Shown: in pieces, positions 22,766 through 34,895 of the stretch | How positions within the stretch are numbered: position 1 is the stretch's first letter | Layout of the letters: every line of letters starts with the position of its first letter | Assembly: GCA_012295275.1 (NCBI GenBank) | Contig: CM022677.1 | Span: forward strand, 15,660,970-15,724,969 | Reading direction: 5' to 3' | Origin: Chrysomallon squamiferum | Lineage: Eukaryota > Mollusca > Gastropoda > Neomphalida > Peltospiridae | DNA: 64,000 nt | The notes under the pieces: generated by a model | What the model saw: only the letters and a program-made list of their open reading frames with translations | Databases searched by the model: none | What the model was told of the DNA's origin: nothing | Program-made: the position numbers and the translations under genes

Positions 22766-22864
22766 CTGTATTTAGACTGCAAATTTAAGTTTTCTTCTGT
22801 TACATTTTCTCCATTTGCAGATGACAATGATCCACACATTTGCATGTCACTGCAATACTGACAT
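22766..22864 (-). CDS. KASH5-like exon: Cys-containing linker
   Basis: 99 nt between TTCTTACAG and GTGAAA. Encodes CQYCSDMQMCGSLSSANGEN VTEENLNLQSKY. The CxxC...C could bind metal, but this is not certain. Confidence 0.6.
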
Positions 22865-23683
22865 CTGTAAGAAGCATCACAAACTTCTTTCAGTATCTGG
22901 TTAATGAGGGACTTTATTCATAAAGCATTGTTGTATGTTTTGAACTTAGACAAGTCCTTTCAATAATATTTAAAAAACTAAAAAAAAACTAATAAAATTT
23001 AATCATGAAACACAATGACTTCGAACAATAAATGAATAAATATAATAATAATAATTGTGTGTTACAAGCAAGATATTTTGAAATACTGATTCAAAAATAG
23101 CATTTACTAAAAACTAAAGTACAATAAAGTAACAGACCAATGAAAACAGTAACATTCTCTTTGTCAGTTTCTGTATCAAGATACGTCCAAATCAGTTATG
23201 AAGATGTTTCTGCAGGAGCAACTATTATTCAGTGGCTTTATTGTACCAAACTTATCTTTTTCACACAAAGGTGATGCCAAACATTTCATAACAAATATAG
23301 ATTACTTTAATATTAGCTGATTGCTGACTTGTTACAATTTTATAATTATTACCATGAGTTCATAATAAATGGAGGTATTATGGACAGAACCAACTCTCAC
23401 TCATGGAATGTATGCTACTGGATCTTCCTCATCAAAACCACACTATCAAAACACAGAAGAAGAGGATACACAATCCTTTCACAGGTTTATAAAATAATGC
23501 ATAAATAATAATAATAATAATGTGTCTCTTGGTAATTAAATTAACAAAATATTTCAGAAGCTGAAAACTGAATTGTGAATAAATTAAGTTAGATATAATC
23601 TAAGTTAATATCTCTAAATATTTTTCAATGTCAGTTGAAAAAATAAACTCTATTCACCATTTACACAAATGAAATAAACATAC

Positions 23684-23747
23684 TTCACTAACATTTTCTT
23701 TTCTGGAAGCTTCATAATAAATTCAGTCTGTGAGCTTTCCTTCTTGA
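23684..23747 (-). CDS. KASH5-like exon: linker
   Basis: 64 nt between CTTTTAG and GTATGT. Encodes KKESSQTEFIMKLPEKKMLV; phase fits both neighbours. Confidence 0.6.
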
Positions 23748-24052
23748 CTAAAAGCAACAAAACAAAGATTTCAGATGAAAAATATAAATGTCAGCATATA
23801 CAGGTACTGAAAATATTACATTGGAAATATAAAAATAACAAATATGAAATAAATGATTATTAAGTTCAGTGGCAAAAACATTGATAACAGACAAACATTT
23901 TACATTATTCAAATAGTTGTAAATTATGTAAATGAAATAAATTCAAAATATCTATTTATTGTTTACTGTTGAGATACTTTATTCTGTAATATAACAATAA
24001 GTGTGTATATGTGTGTCTTTTGAGGGGGGGGTTCTATTCATTAAGCAATTAC

Positions 24053-24150
24053 CTTGTGACATTGTTAGAATCCATGTTTTGATGATCTTCTTGTAAAAGT
24101 TCTTTTCAACAAAAGGATCAACACCTTTTGGATCCAGCATGTTCATCAGT
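24053..24150 (-). CDS. KASH5-like exon: second EF-hand-like part
   Basis: 98 nt, phases 2 to 1. Encodes LMNMLDPKGVDPFVEKNF YKKIIKTWILTMSQ. The L-D-P-x-G...F...(I/M)..W(I/V) pattern is the degenerate EF-hand of KASH5/LRMP-type proteins. Confidence 0.65.
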
Positions 24151-24316
24151 CTGATAGATAAGTAGCAACAAAAATTATGTATTAGGAAATGAAATGTGTA
24201 AAAGAATTAAATAAAAATATTGATAACTAGGACAGTATATATACATTGTAAAATGAAACTTTACAGCATCTTAAGAATTGGTCTGATAAAGCACAACATA
24301 ATATTTATAGATTTAC

Positions 24317-24521
24317 TTATAGCTGGTCATTAATTTCACTGCATCGCAGTTATTCGAGTGTTGCTTTTGTTCTGAATCTTAGACATATCTAAGAAATTTG
24401 ATGACGTAACCACTTTTTTAACAACAGCATTCCCACCTCCTCCATCAACACCAGGATTTTCTGCTGATTTTGTCCACGTTATTAACTTACACAGTGTAAG
24501 CAAAATCAGTCCTGGCAAAAT
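24317..24521 (-). CDS. KASH5-like exon: first EF-hand-like part (frameshifted)
   Basis: TATTTGCAG acceptor before 24521, GTAAAT donor after 24317. Reads NFLDMSKIQNKSNTRITAMQ then stop; shifting one base near 24345 gives DAVKLMTSYK, which joins the next exon in phase (AA + A = Lys). The start of the true exon may be an internal acceptor (TTTCTTAG near 24395). Inside it, 24395-24445 has an inverted copy at 24750-24802. Confidence 0.45.
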
Positions 24522-24802
24522 CTGCAAATATAAAACAAATAAAACAGTAAAAGACGACAGAATCTATTCTCCTCAGGAGTAGCATCATCAGCAGCAGAAA
24601 CATACTGCCACTGCTTCCACAGACATCCATTTTCTGGCAGAAGGGAAGATGGTAGAAAGTGTAAATGTGAAAATAAACGAAGAATGTATTAATAATAATT
24701 AAGACACCAGCTATAACATGCAAATTACATATATTTTAAAATACATTTTGATGGAGGAGGTGGGAATGCTGTTGTTAAAAAAGTAGTTACGTCATTAAAC
24801 TT
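24395..24802. repeat. Inverted repeat, about 50-bp arms, around 305-bp loop
   Basis: Arms at 24395-24445 and 24750-24802. The plus right arm GATGGAGGAGGTGGGAATGC and TGTTGTTAAAAAAGT is the near-perfect reverse complement of the left arm, which lies in the first KASH5-like exon. Confidence 0.85.
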
Positions 24803-24959
24803 TTACAGAAGAGCAGTTTACATTACAAAACATTCATTAAAAATTGTCCTGTATTTTTTTATTTAAGTAGACATTATAAAATCAGAAAATATGATAAGAA
24901 ATTTATCACCAGTAACTATTGCACACAGACATCATACAAAGATTTAAGTTAGTTTTCAC

Positions 24960-25110
24960 TGGGAAATTTATTTAATAAGCAATTTTATTTATTTATTTAT
25001 TTAATATTTATTTATTTTAAGGATTGTATTTATCTTATTTTATTTTATTTATTTTATTAATTTTATTATTTTATTTATTTAATTATTTAATATATGTTTA
25101 CCATTTCACA
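24960..25110. repeat. TTTA/TTTTA-rich microsatellite stretch
   Basis: Several adjoining TTTA and TTTTA runs. Confidence 0.9.
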
Positions 25111-25412
25111 AGCAAACCTGAAAAAAACAAAACTAAATTTTTACCACCTGTTTATTTATTTATTACCTTAAACACTCAACACTGATAGTGTCAATCAATA
25201 AAAAAGAAACTAGAAGCAATCTTACTTTTACAGTGATAATTAAGTTTATACAAAATAATTTCACCAACTGATTTGCTCATTTACCCTAAAGTAACCGAAT
25301 ATTTGCAGCAACAATTTATTTTAAACAAAACAATTTCAGCAACTGAAATATTTACTCATTATATTATTATTTAAATCAGTTTAGAAATATATCGGTATTT
25401 ACATTTTCTTCA

Positions 25413-25628
25413 TCAATAGCAAAAATCATATATCCACTGAACCTTTTCTTTTTCAAAATGAATATTTAATGGCCCAAATTTGTTTTTTAGGCCACCATAT
25501 AGTTTAGATGAGTTAAGAGCTCTGTGTGTGTGTTTTCCAATACTTGTCACAGTGTTTTTAAACCCCCTAGACATAATAACAAGAATAAATATTGGCACTG
25601 TGACACCAAGACATTCTGATAACACCAA
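25413..25628 (-). other. Open frame, unrecognised
   Basis: 71 codons with balanced composition (MVLSECLGVTVPIFILVIMS RGFKNTVTSIGKHTHRA...), including one hydrophobic stretch. No splice or family support. Possible coding relic. Confidence 0.2.
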
Positions 25629-25779
25629 ATAATCATGTTAAGACAATCCTGTGTTGTTATTTTTTGATAATTATAGAATTTTAAACACATTCACAAGAAA
25701 AATTTAAAATGTTGAAAATATTATAAAAATAAATGTAGATAAAATAAAGTTTGTCTTGAAAGTTGTATTCTGCATTATT

Positions 25780-27600
25780 TCTCTTTTACCTTAGGCAATG
25801 GTTTCAGTTTGTTTACATTAATTTCAGAGAAGTAACATGCTGCTGTTTGTTCAGTTCTGTGTCTCCTACCAAGTTTACAGATCAACAAAATTCATTTTCT
25901 GTTGTGTTTTCATCTTAAAATGGGAACATAATCTCATCTGCATTACAGTTAATTTCAAAGATTAGCAGAATTAGTAACAGACAGACCACCAATCACAGAC
26001 TGTTCAGTTTCGTCCAACTAATGGAATTTGCCTCCAGTTTTTATAACCTGCAAGGATGAAATCTCACATACGTTTGTCATCCTGGCCAAGAACAAAACTA
26101 GGACGTTTCTACTCCTGTTTTGTAGTACACATTATTACTGGTTTGTGAACAACAGCTGATAATCTAATCTGATGTCATACAGTCATTTGAATCCACTCAT
26201 TGCATTTACCATCCAAACCAAAGTTTTAATAGTGAATTCAGCAAACTTTGTCAATCACAGCTGGAGGTTTTTTGTTGAATAACTGCAGCTAAACAGAATC
26301 ATGTTGCCAAATCAATGTAAGAAATGTACACCTGACTTCCATTCTTTTATATCCAGAGCCACATCATTAACTTCTGATGCAAATGGAAAACACACGATAT
26401 GTCTGGATGAAGTTCTTTTGAATTTCTTGTATACATCGCAAGTTTCAGTTACCTCCTATGACAATCATCATCACTGCCACCTGCATCCTTTAATAACACT
26501 GCAAGTCTTTGATTCAAAGGATGAGAAAACTGCTTATGAAGTTGTAAAATGATTTTCTTTTTTTCTTATCAGTAATAGTGTAGAAAAGTTGTTTTGGATC
26601 ATCAAGATGAACACAGTGGGTCTACAGATCAATCTGCTTTCCAAGAATTTAGCTCTGTCATGCTCTAAATCTGACACTAATTTGCAGTTTTCACTGCTGG
26701 TTTTCCCAGATATGTTGATACATTTTACACCCACTATTTCACAATGAACTGTTACTTATTTCTTTGATTTAAGGCATTTACCTGCACCAGATTAGAAATC
26801 GGTGTCACTAACGTTTCATTAACTTGTTTGAGTCACTGTGTAAAGTATCCAAGTAACATTTCATCCAGGTTGGGCTATATGCACTGTCAAGAACAGCTGA
26901 ATTAACTATTATTTTTTTAAATAAACCTCGAAATGCTCCACAACCACGCTGGTTATAAAACACTTCATTTTCCTCCGCTACATAAATTAATGCCAACTCA
27001 TGAATCGTCGTTATCATTTACTTGTTTCAACAAATATGTCACATCGCTGTAGTCGGCATCAGTAAGTACAAAGCTGTCGTTCCCTGTGACACAAATCAGC
27101 TCCTTCTGGTAACTTAAACACTAACATATACGGCTGCAAGTTCGTCTTTTATATATTTTTGTTAGAAAAGTCGCTATTCTATCGTCTTTCATCAACGCCG
27201 AGTTCACTAAACACTTTATCAGGATAGACCCTTCACTTTCCTGCAATGATAACGCTATCACTGTTTCTTTTTCCAAATCTGTTATATTCTGCTAACGCTT
27301 TAATTTCATCCATCCATCTGGTGTACGTTTTGTAACTTTCGGTCTTCAAATAAAACAGAAATTAACAACAACGCTCTGTACCAAGATAAATCCATCGTCA
27401 AGCCCAGACTTAAAATACGATACCTTATTTCAAAAAACATAACAAGCACTCCTTCCGATAGAGTTCCATATACAAATCCAACACCACACGTAATTGGCTG
27501 AATTATAAAACAGTGACCTATGATTTGATCTGTAATAAACATATCCAACCAATCAGCACTATTATAAGTTCTGCTGCAGTCCAACTCAATTACTGATTAA
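25780..27600 (-). pseudogene. Coding-like relic region, unknown protein
   Basis: Base composition rises above the surrounding AT-rich DNA and the minus strand has several coding-like blocks separated by stops and shifts: TDLEKETVIALSLQESEGSI and LIKCLVNSALMKDDRIATFL near 27160-27290, LICVTGNDSFVLTDADYSDV near 27045-27100, ELALIYVAEENEVFYNQRGC then GAFRGLFKKIIVNSAVLDSA at 26870-27000, KLVSDLEHDRAKFLESRLIC near 26620-26690, and SFVLGQDDKRM near 26080. They run in one direction without obvious introns, as expected of an old single-exon gene or a transposon ORF. I do not recognise the family. A plus-strand frame at 26301-26552 (MLPNQCKKCTPDFHSFI...) competes for part of it. Confidence 0.35.
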
Positions 27601-28310
27601 CCATCCCGTTGTGCAATGCACACCAATTTGAAAATAGTTTTGAAAAAATAAATCCATGTGCATTAACTTTATCTTAATTTTTATAGTTACTTTTATTATG
27701 TATTAATAAATATTGTATAAAATGTATACTACATAATTCAGTGTTTATATATTAGTTTACATTATATTTCTTATAAAACTTTGTCATTTATTAACATAGA
27801 AATATATTTTAAAGTCAAAATGTAGAAGTATATTTACTTTTATTTTCTCATAATATTTAACAATATTTAAAAAATAAATAAATAAATAAAATAGAAAAAT
27901 CTCAGGTTTCTTGTATTATTTTCTGTGCAGTTTCTCCAGCTTAAAAAAACACATTAATTTATATTTCTCCGTATTTCTCTGCATCTCTTTATAGAAAAAT
28001 AATACCTCCTTCTCTGACTATCTCTATGTTGCACAGTTTACATAATAAAATATCCAAGTAACATTATATATTTTATTATTTTTATTATGCAGGCATCACT
28101 GTCCTTAGAAAACACGTATTATTAATAAAATATACACTCGATTTTTTTTTCGCTCTGCTGCTAGTCGTGTTATCTCAAATTATCAGTAAAAAAGTCTGTG
28201 ACATCGTTCTAAAGTACAAATATTTAATACCACTTGCAAAAACTATTTATATATTTGTTAAATAAAAGATTCTCTCTATGTTTTTTCTATTATTTTCTAA
28301 CATATTTTGT
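27601..28310. other. AT-rich, no gene seen
   Basis: Short A/T runs and an AAATA run near 27872-27890. Confidence 0.5.
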
Positions 28311-28316
28311 TATCTA

Positions 28317-28597
28317 TCACAGTTTAGTTACATTGAAAACTACAGAAAAAGGCAAATCTTCTGGAGTCACGACGGTTATACTGCTTGTGTAATGACTAGC
28401 GCTATGGCCATAAGGTTGCAAGAAACCCAGGGGATATTGACCATTTTCTGATACATTACAGCAATCAGCACTTGAGTTAGCTACTGAAGATTTATTTGAT
28501 GCACTGACAACCGTCATGTATTTTGAAAAACTAATTAGTTTAGATGAATCACTTTGATTTTGATGATAAGAATATTCACACATCTCCCACACAGGCA
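28317..28597 (-). CDS. Probable terminal exon of an unknown gene
   Basis: After a TTCATTGTTGTAG acceptor the minus strand gives 93 codons, VPVWEMCEYSYHQNQSDSSK LISFSKYMTVVSASNKSSVA, ending FSVVFNVTKL and a stop at 28317. The composition (Ser/Asn/Tyr-rich, few runs) is protein-like, and the acceptor has a reasonable pyrimidine tract. It could be a cytoplasmic tail or secreted C-terminus. Upstream exons would lie above 28.6 kb on minus but none was found with confidence up to 34 kb. Family not recognised. Confidence 0.35.
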
Positions 28598-28971
28598 CTA
28601 CAACAATGAAGAAGTGTTTTGAGATTTTCATTTCACAATGGAAATTCAGTTTAAATTCTAATTAAAAATGAAAAGATAGATTTTTCTGTCTGTCCTTTTC
28701 TTTTTGTTATTTTTATTTTATTTTATTTTATTTTATTTTTTATTTTTACTGAAATGTAAGTTTATTAAAATGCATTTAATTTTTACAAAGCCATTAATAA
28801 TAATTTAAAAAACAAAAACTTATTACACATTGTTATAGTGAAAAAGTTATAATGTTATAATATTTATTATTATGATTTTTACTTTTCTATTTTCCTTTCT
28901 TTCCTTATTATTATTTGTTCCTGCAAATATTTGCAGATTACCTTTTAAAGTTTATTTATTTCATTCTTTTC

Positions 28972-29024
28972 TTTTTTTTTTTTTTTTTTATTAACAGTAA
29001 AACATATTTCCTGTATGAGCAGAA

Positions 29025-29061
<37 letters not shown>

Positions 29062-29065
29062 TCTT
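28972..29065. repeat. Poly(T) and (TTA)n microsatellites
   Basis: A T-run at 28973-28989 and TTA triplets at 29027-29060. Confidence 0.95.
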
Positions 29066-29737
29066 GTTGTTATTATAAAACAAAGATCAGAGGTTATAAT
29101 GATGCCTATCAGAATTAACCTATATTCTTAAAATTTCGTTAAAACACAACAACGTCGCTGACTTTCTGGTAACATAAAACGTAAAATACGTCGCAGTATC
29201 TCATTGTTATTTGTGTAAACTGCGGTTATAAAATAAAATATCATATTAAACGGTTCTAGTGAGATAACAACTTTCTATATTTCTGATCATATACTGGTAT
29301 TTTGATATCTAACAGATATCACATTAACAACAAGCATTCTCACCTTTTACTATTAATCCGGAAGACGAAGATAAACAACTTACTTTCTGACTTTTTATGT
29401 ATAATCGCTTATACCGGAAGTATAGAAATATATGGAAACCCCAGATATATTTCTCAGATATTGTCAATATCATCATTTGTAGGTACCTTCAGCTTGGGCA
29501 TTATTTTATTCTCTATGGTGTATTATAATAAAGTGTAATATGCAAAACTGCTCCTTATTTTTATTTTATTTTTATTTTTTATCGATTAAATTCATTAATT
29601 AAGATATGACGTAAATATCCATGAAAATTAATTTAAGTGTAACTAATAGAATTCGATCTCAATTTCATTTGATCTATATATATAATAATTAAAAGGGTTT
29701 TCATAGTAAGACCACTTCTAGTTACCGTCTTATTTGC

Positions 29738-29778
<41 letters not shown>

Positions 29779-30750
29779 CCCATATTAAAACACATCAAAG
29801 GCAGAAATAGCAGAAAATTTATGTTAATGACAAAATACGTTAATTTTAAATACGGTATTCTGTTTTATTATCACTGTACCATTTATTATTACAGAATATT
29901 GTTTGATATATATCACGTTGAAATACATTGCAGCATACCTTATCAAGCTTTAATTTCTAATACTTGTCAGAATAGAACTAATGTAAACTAAAGTTAACCA
30001 TTAATTCAAATATTCTAATAATAATAATGATATATATATTGATAGCATCGAGGATTACATCTGTTATATTACTGTTGCAGTTTAGTTTTTGGAAAGATAT
30101 TACAAAATAGGTGGTACAGTATAATACTTCGATAATTTTAGAACAGTACAAATGCAACTCAGATATTACAACTTGAATAAATATTGTAACATTGTAAATA
30201 CTTTTAACGTTTCACTTACTACATTTTATACGAATACTAATAATTCTACATTCTTCTTGTTACTAGTAGTACTAACAATTTTACTTGATGCTGCTGCTGG
30301 TATGAACATTTTTACATACGATATGTCACAACCTGTATTTACATTTAATACTAGTATTAAGATTTTTACTCTGTGTTACTATGTGTATTACCATTTTTAC
30401 CTACGACATATCGATGCTGAAATTTCACATGTAAATTTACTACACGTTACTAGTACCAGCATTTTTACTTCATGATTATACTAGTACTAGCATTTTTACT
30501 TCCGATACTGAAATTTATATTTTAATTCATACAGCTTACTACTAATATTATTATTTTTACTATATGTTACAATTTGCATTAACATTTTTACTTTCTACGT
30601 TACTACTAATATTACCATTGTTTCTATGTGTTACTATTGGTATTAACATTTTTACTTATTACATTTCACCCATTAGCACTTTTACTTACAAAGTGTTATC
30701 ACTTGTGTTTCAATGTTAAATATGTACATATATAAATATACATATAAATA
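29066..30750. other. AT-rich intergenic
   Basis: (TA)n(CA)n at 29741-29777. Between 30230 and 30680 a loose repeat of TTACTA...CATTTTTAC recurs about every 50-60 bp (30300, 30360, 30395, 30460, 30490, 30550, 30590, 30645), a decayed minisatellite. No gene seen. Confidence 0.5.
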
Positions 30751-30753
30751 TAT

Positions 30754-30755
<2 letters not shown>

Positions 30756-30802
<47 letters not shown>
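30756..30802. repeat. (TG)n microsatellite
   Basis: About 23 TG units. Confidence 0.97.
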
Positions 30803-30803
<1 letters not shown>

Positions 30804-30936
30804 TCTATTAAGCAGGTGAAAATTCTGGATTTTATACAGGGAATAGGATGCTGGCAATCTCAGTACACTTTTGATAGTAAACCTTTGTGAGTGTTTATGT
30901 ATGTATGTGTTTGTGTCTTATCGTGTTTGTGTGATT

Positions 30937-31345
<409 letters not shown>

Positions 31346-31633
31346 AATTTAAGTTTACAAAAGGTATTTTACTTACACATTCAGATTCAGAAAAATAAAT
31401 TTAAATAGCATAATTTTATATTTTTTTTATGCAGACAGGTACATATGGATGTATATACACTCGCAGATAATACATATTTCATGTTCAGAAGATTTTAAAA
31501 AATAGAACCGTTAATTAAAAGGTTAGTATGTGGATACATGGTAGCAAATAAAACGTTTACGGCAAATATATTTTGATTTTCATTTTATAAGTCGGAAACT
31601 AGTATTACACCACAGATTATATTAATAATTACA

Positions 31634-31669
<36 letters not shown>

Positions 31670-33470
31670 ATCGAGAATGAAATTCCATATTTATACAATA
31701 ATATAACCGATAATCTCTAATAAGACAATATAATAAAAACTGCTTCTTATTTTGAAATCAGTGGGTAAAATTATCAGTGCTAATAGCGGTACTCTTTAGT
31801 TAAAAATCAATGTTCTATAAAAGTTCACGTTTTCTCATTTAAGTATATTATAAATAAATCAATTTATAAATAATCATTGAAATATATTTTTATATGATTA
31901 AATATACATTGATAAAATTGAGTATTTTTGATAAGATTACATAATTTCTCATTTAATTATATTATAAATAAATCAGTTTATTATTATTTATTTCTCTGAT
32001 AACTTTACGAGGCCTAATAAAAAATTAGAAGTAATTTTTTTATCCGCTCTCAGAACAGTTCTAATGAAACTAAGAGAATAGCGTCAAACATAAACAGGAA
32101 GCTTCCGTTTTTACAGAAAAATAAAAACAGAATAAAAAAATAGAGGTATTACTGTTGTTGTTATTGTTCTGCTATTGATAACAAGAGGACTTTGACAAAT
32201 TTGGCGTCTGCTTTATTGTTATATAGATTATTACTGGAGGAGCGGTTATATTGATATCTAATGTAATAAGAGAACTTCAGGTATAATCAGAAATCTAAAG
32301 TATATTAACTATACAAATTGTGCTGATGTAAACTTCGTAATGAACGTAATGAAAAAATTAAATAAAATAACGTGTTAACCTCGTTTGTTCTCAGCTAATC
32401 AGTACACACTATCGTGATTCCAGGGAATTAACTCTGATATCTTTAAATATAATCTGTTATAAATATACGATATTAATCAAATATGAGATTAACATTTCTC
32501 AACATATTTAACTACAAACTCTAAATATCACTACTCATAATTAATTTTATCTTTTTATTTTTATAAGTAATTAAACCCCTTATTTTTTTCATAATGCCAT
32601 GTAGAATTATCATTTATAACTGTCAATAATATCTAATCGATTTACTGTGGTTATCAATATTTCCTGTAGTCTTTATAATATATAAGTTCCACGTACAGTA
32701 AAATTACACATTTCTATTATACGATTTCGAATTAGCGAAGTAAAATATCATGTTACGTTTAATAAAACGGACACTGCAAAGCGGTATCTGAAGTTAGTTG
32801 CACAATGTTCTGCTGTGTGTTTTTCAGTGAAACATCTTCTGGTGTTTATAAAATGTCACACTAGACGCGCCCTCTTTATTTCTGGATATATTTGACGTCA
32901 CATTCAAAGCTACTGTTATTTAAAAAAATTGCAACACGGAAGCACCATCTATATTTCTGAACGTTCACTGAGAAATCATACCTGTAATTTTCAGTATAAT
33001 TTGTCGTATACATACATAAGTTTGTGTGTGTATGTGTGTGTGGGGGTCTCAGTTATAACATTAATTATTTTGAAATACTTTTACTTATTATTGAAATTTC
33101 ACAAAAATATCATCTCATTCAATAAGGATATAGAAATAAAGAGGACTTCCAGATTCCAGTTCTCTGTTACTAACAAAATCAGGTTTAGTTTTTAGGTGCA
33201 CCTGAGATTGTATTGATAATTAAATATGTATTTTCTTTTTCTAGGCTGGTGTGTATTTAAAAGCTGAGGTTGCATTTTTAGATATTAGCAAATAATTAAT
33301 TATATATGAAGTGATATTCATCTTAATATTTCTAGTTGGAAGTGCAGTGAATATTCAGGAATAAAATATAGAAGCCAGATAAAAATGACATTTCATTAGC
33401 AAATGTGATATTAATGTGATATTTCTCAACGGAATTTATATTGTGTTTACTACATCAGGTATTTACGAAT
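31346..33470. other. AT-rich intergenic
   Basis: (TA)n at 31636-31665. No exon or recognisable repeat supported. A slightly CpG-richer patch lies near 32760-32900. Confidence 0.45.
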
Positions 33471-33474
33471 CGCA

Positions 33475-33597
33475 TGTTACATCAATGTGGTGAATTTTAT
33501 ACATTTTTATTATACATTTTAATTAAGTAAAACAATGTAAAATATTGCTTAAGACAGTCTGTTTTAACTCAGTGAATTCATAAGTAATAAGCTGTTT

Positions 33598-33679
<82 letters not shown>

Positions 33680-34445
33680 CGGTTTCTAATATAAGTGTAC
33701 TTCTTCGTTGACCTCATTGTTTAACGTAATGACTACTGATAATACAAATTTGCTGTGCATATCAAAAGAGACTTGTCGACGTTTGGCTGAAATAAGTAGA
33801 CACTGGTAAATTTAATACTTTAAACATACTGACCTATGAAAAATAACAATTTAAAAAATAAAACATTATTATAAATATTCACATACAGCATACTTGATTA
33901 GTTTGTTGTTGTTGTTTTTTATTATTTCTTTTAGTAAATAAATTAATTAATTAATTAAAAACAATCCTTAAAAATATAAATCCTTTAACAAGTTAAAACG
34001 ATCTTTAATCTCAAGAACAAAGAATTTAGCTATTATAACAGATGTTACAATGAGCAAGAATGTTTATATAGGTTTGTCGTTGTATTTTATGTCTAAAGGC
34101 AAAGTGTAGCATTTGCAGTGATTCTAAGGCCTTGAAGAAACTCGATAGACAAGAGGACGTAATCATTATATTTTGAACGAGAGTAATCATTTACACAAAC
34201 AGGCATCTTTGAAAAATACTGTGGAATTAACCAACAAAGAAAGAAGTGATGAAAAAATAAAAATAAAATAAATCAAAATCAAAGAAATCAATAACATCCA
34301 ATAACAAATACTTTTAATATATATTTTATTAGTATTATTATTTTTTAAATAAATGCCTATTGAAAATATTTACAAACAAATTAATCAATAAACAAGATTT
34401 CGCTTTCTAGGATCTGCGCACATTAAAAGTTGCATTGTATTTCAT
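33475..34445 (+). repeat. Duplicated block B, copy 1 (P4HA 3' flank)
   Basis: Shares with 49005-49958: TTTTAATTAAGTAAA, a (TG)n(AG)n tract, TTGACCTCATTGTTTAACG, GACTTGTCGACGTTTGGCTG, ATTATATTTTGAACGAGAGT and CTGCGCACATTAAAAGTT, all in order. The duplication therefore includes about 1 kb beyond the P4HA stop codon. Confidence 0.85.
33601..33675. repeat. Compound (TG)n(AG)n microsatellite
   Basis: Orthologous in position to the tract at 49081-49184 within the duplicated block. Confidence 0.97.
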
Positions 34446-34811
34446 TTATTCTTCTGGATTTTTGGAACATGGTTGCTTGAATACTTGCTCTTTTTCTAGA
34501 ATCCAGTAAGGTGATACCCATTTAGAGCCAATAAGAACAGGACAAGCTCTGTGAATTTTCATTTTGTTAGGTGAACCATTCCGATATAAATTATACCAAA
34601 ATATAGCTGCACCTGCTTTAGGTTGTATTCTTACACCAAGATGAAGAAACACTGTTGCATCTCCTTCTACATCACTCAAATAGTTTAACCACGTAGCAAT
34701 TCTGTTTTCACCGGAAGAATATGCTATGTTGAAATAGTCAGTATGAGCTGTGAACTGTCCGCCTATTCCGTAGTTTGACACCTGAAGTGGTTCTGAAGCT
34801 TTCATTGACAA
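34446..34811 (-). pseudogene. Prolyl 4-hydroxylase alpha subunit C-terminal domain, 5'-truncated
   Basis: Open 121 codons matching the C-terminal 2-oxoglutarate/Fe(II) dioxygenase domain of P4HA, the collagen prolyl 4-hydroxylase subunit of the ER lumen. Visible: LQVSNYGIGGQF, the HxD iron ligands (residues 23 and 25 of the frame, AHTDYF), NRIATWL, ATVF, IFWYNL, the distal His (87, in HRACPVLIG) and the Lys (97, SKWVS) that binds 2-oxoglutarate, ending in NPEE. All catalytic residues of this part are present. Sequence upstream is replaced by a (TTA)n(TTG)n microsatellite at 34817-34895, and no other P4HA exon was found above it. It could be a surviving last exon, using AG before 34796, but truncation is likelier. 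Confidence 0.75.
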
Positions 34812-34815
34812 AGAG

Positions 34816-34816
<1 letters not shown>

Positions 34817-34846
<30 letters not shown>

Positions 34847-34855
34847 GTTATTATT

Positions 34856-34894
<39 letters not shown>

Positions 34895-34895
34895 A
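34817..34895. repeat. (TTA)n(TTG)n microsatellite abutting P4HA
   Basis: Begins six bases from the start of the P4HA frame, exactly where the similarity stops. Confidence 0.95.

Larger units (their letters stand above)
15831..24521 (-). pseudogene. KASH5/CCDC155-like EF-hand and coiled-coil gene, damaged
   Basis: Thirteen candidate exons on minus, most joined by matching phases and GT/AG sites. Order: an EF-hand-like unit (MTSYK/LMNMLDPKGVDPFVEKNFYKKIIKTWI), a Cys-containing linker (CQYCSDMQMC), a long coiled coil, a Ser/Ala linker, then a Pro/His-rich segment. KASH5 proteins, which couple meiotic telomeres to dynein across the nuclear envelope, have this N-terminal EF-hand and coiled-coil layout, and the coiled-coil spacing after the EF-hand fits. 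The related LRMP/IRAG family is an alternative. Breaks: a +/-1 shift in the first exon near 24345, TAA at 22145-22147, and two shifts in the large exon at 18039-18381. No transmembrane KASH tail was recognised. A pseudogene is likeliest; a live gene with assembly errors is possible because eight exons in a row keep perfect phase. Confidence 0.6.

Noticed and set aside
29302-29538. 78-codon plus frame with hydrophobic end
   Set aside because: No splice or family support; AT-driven composition.
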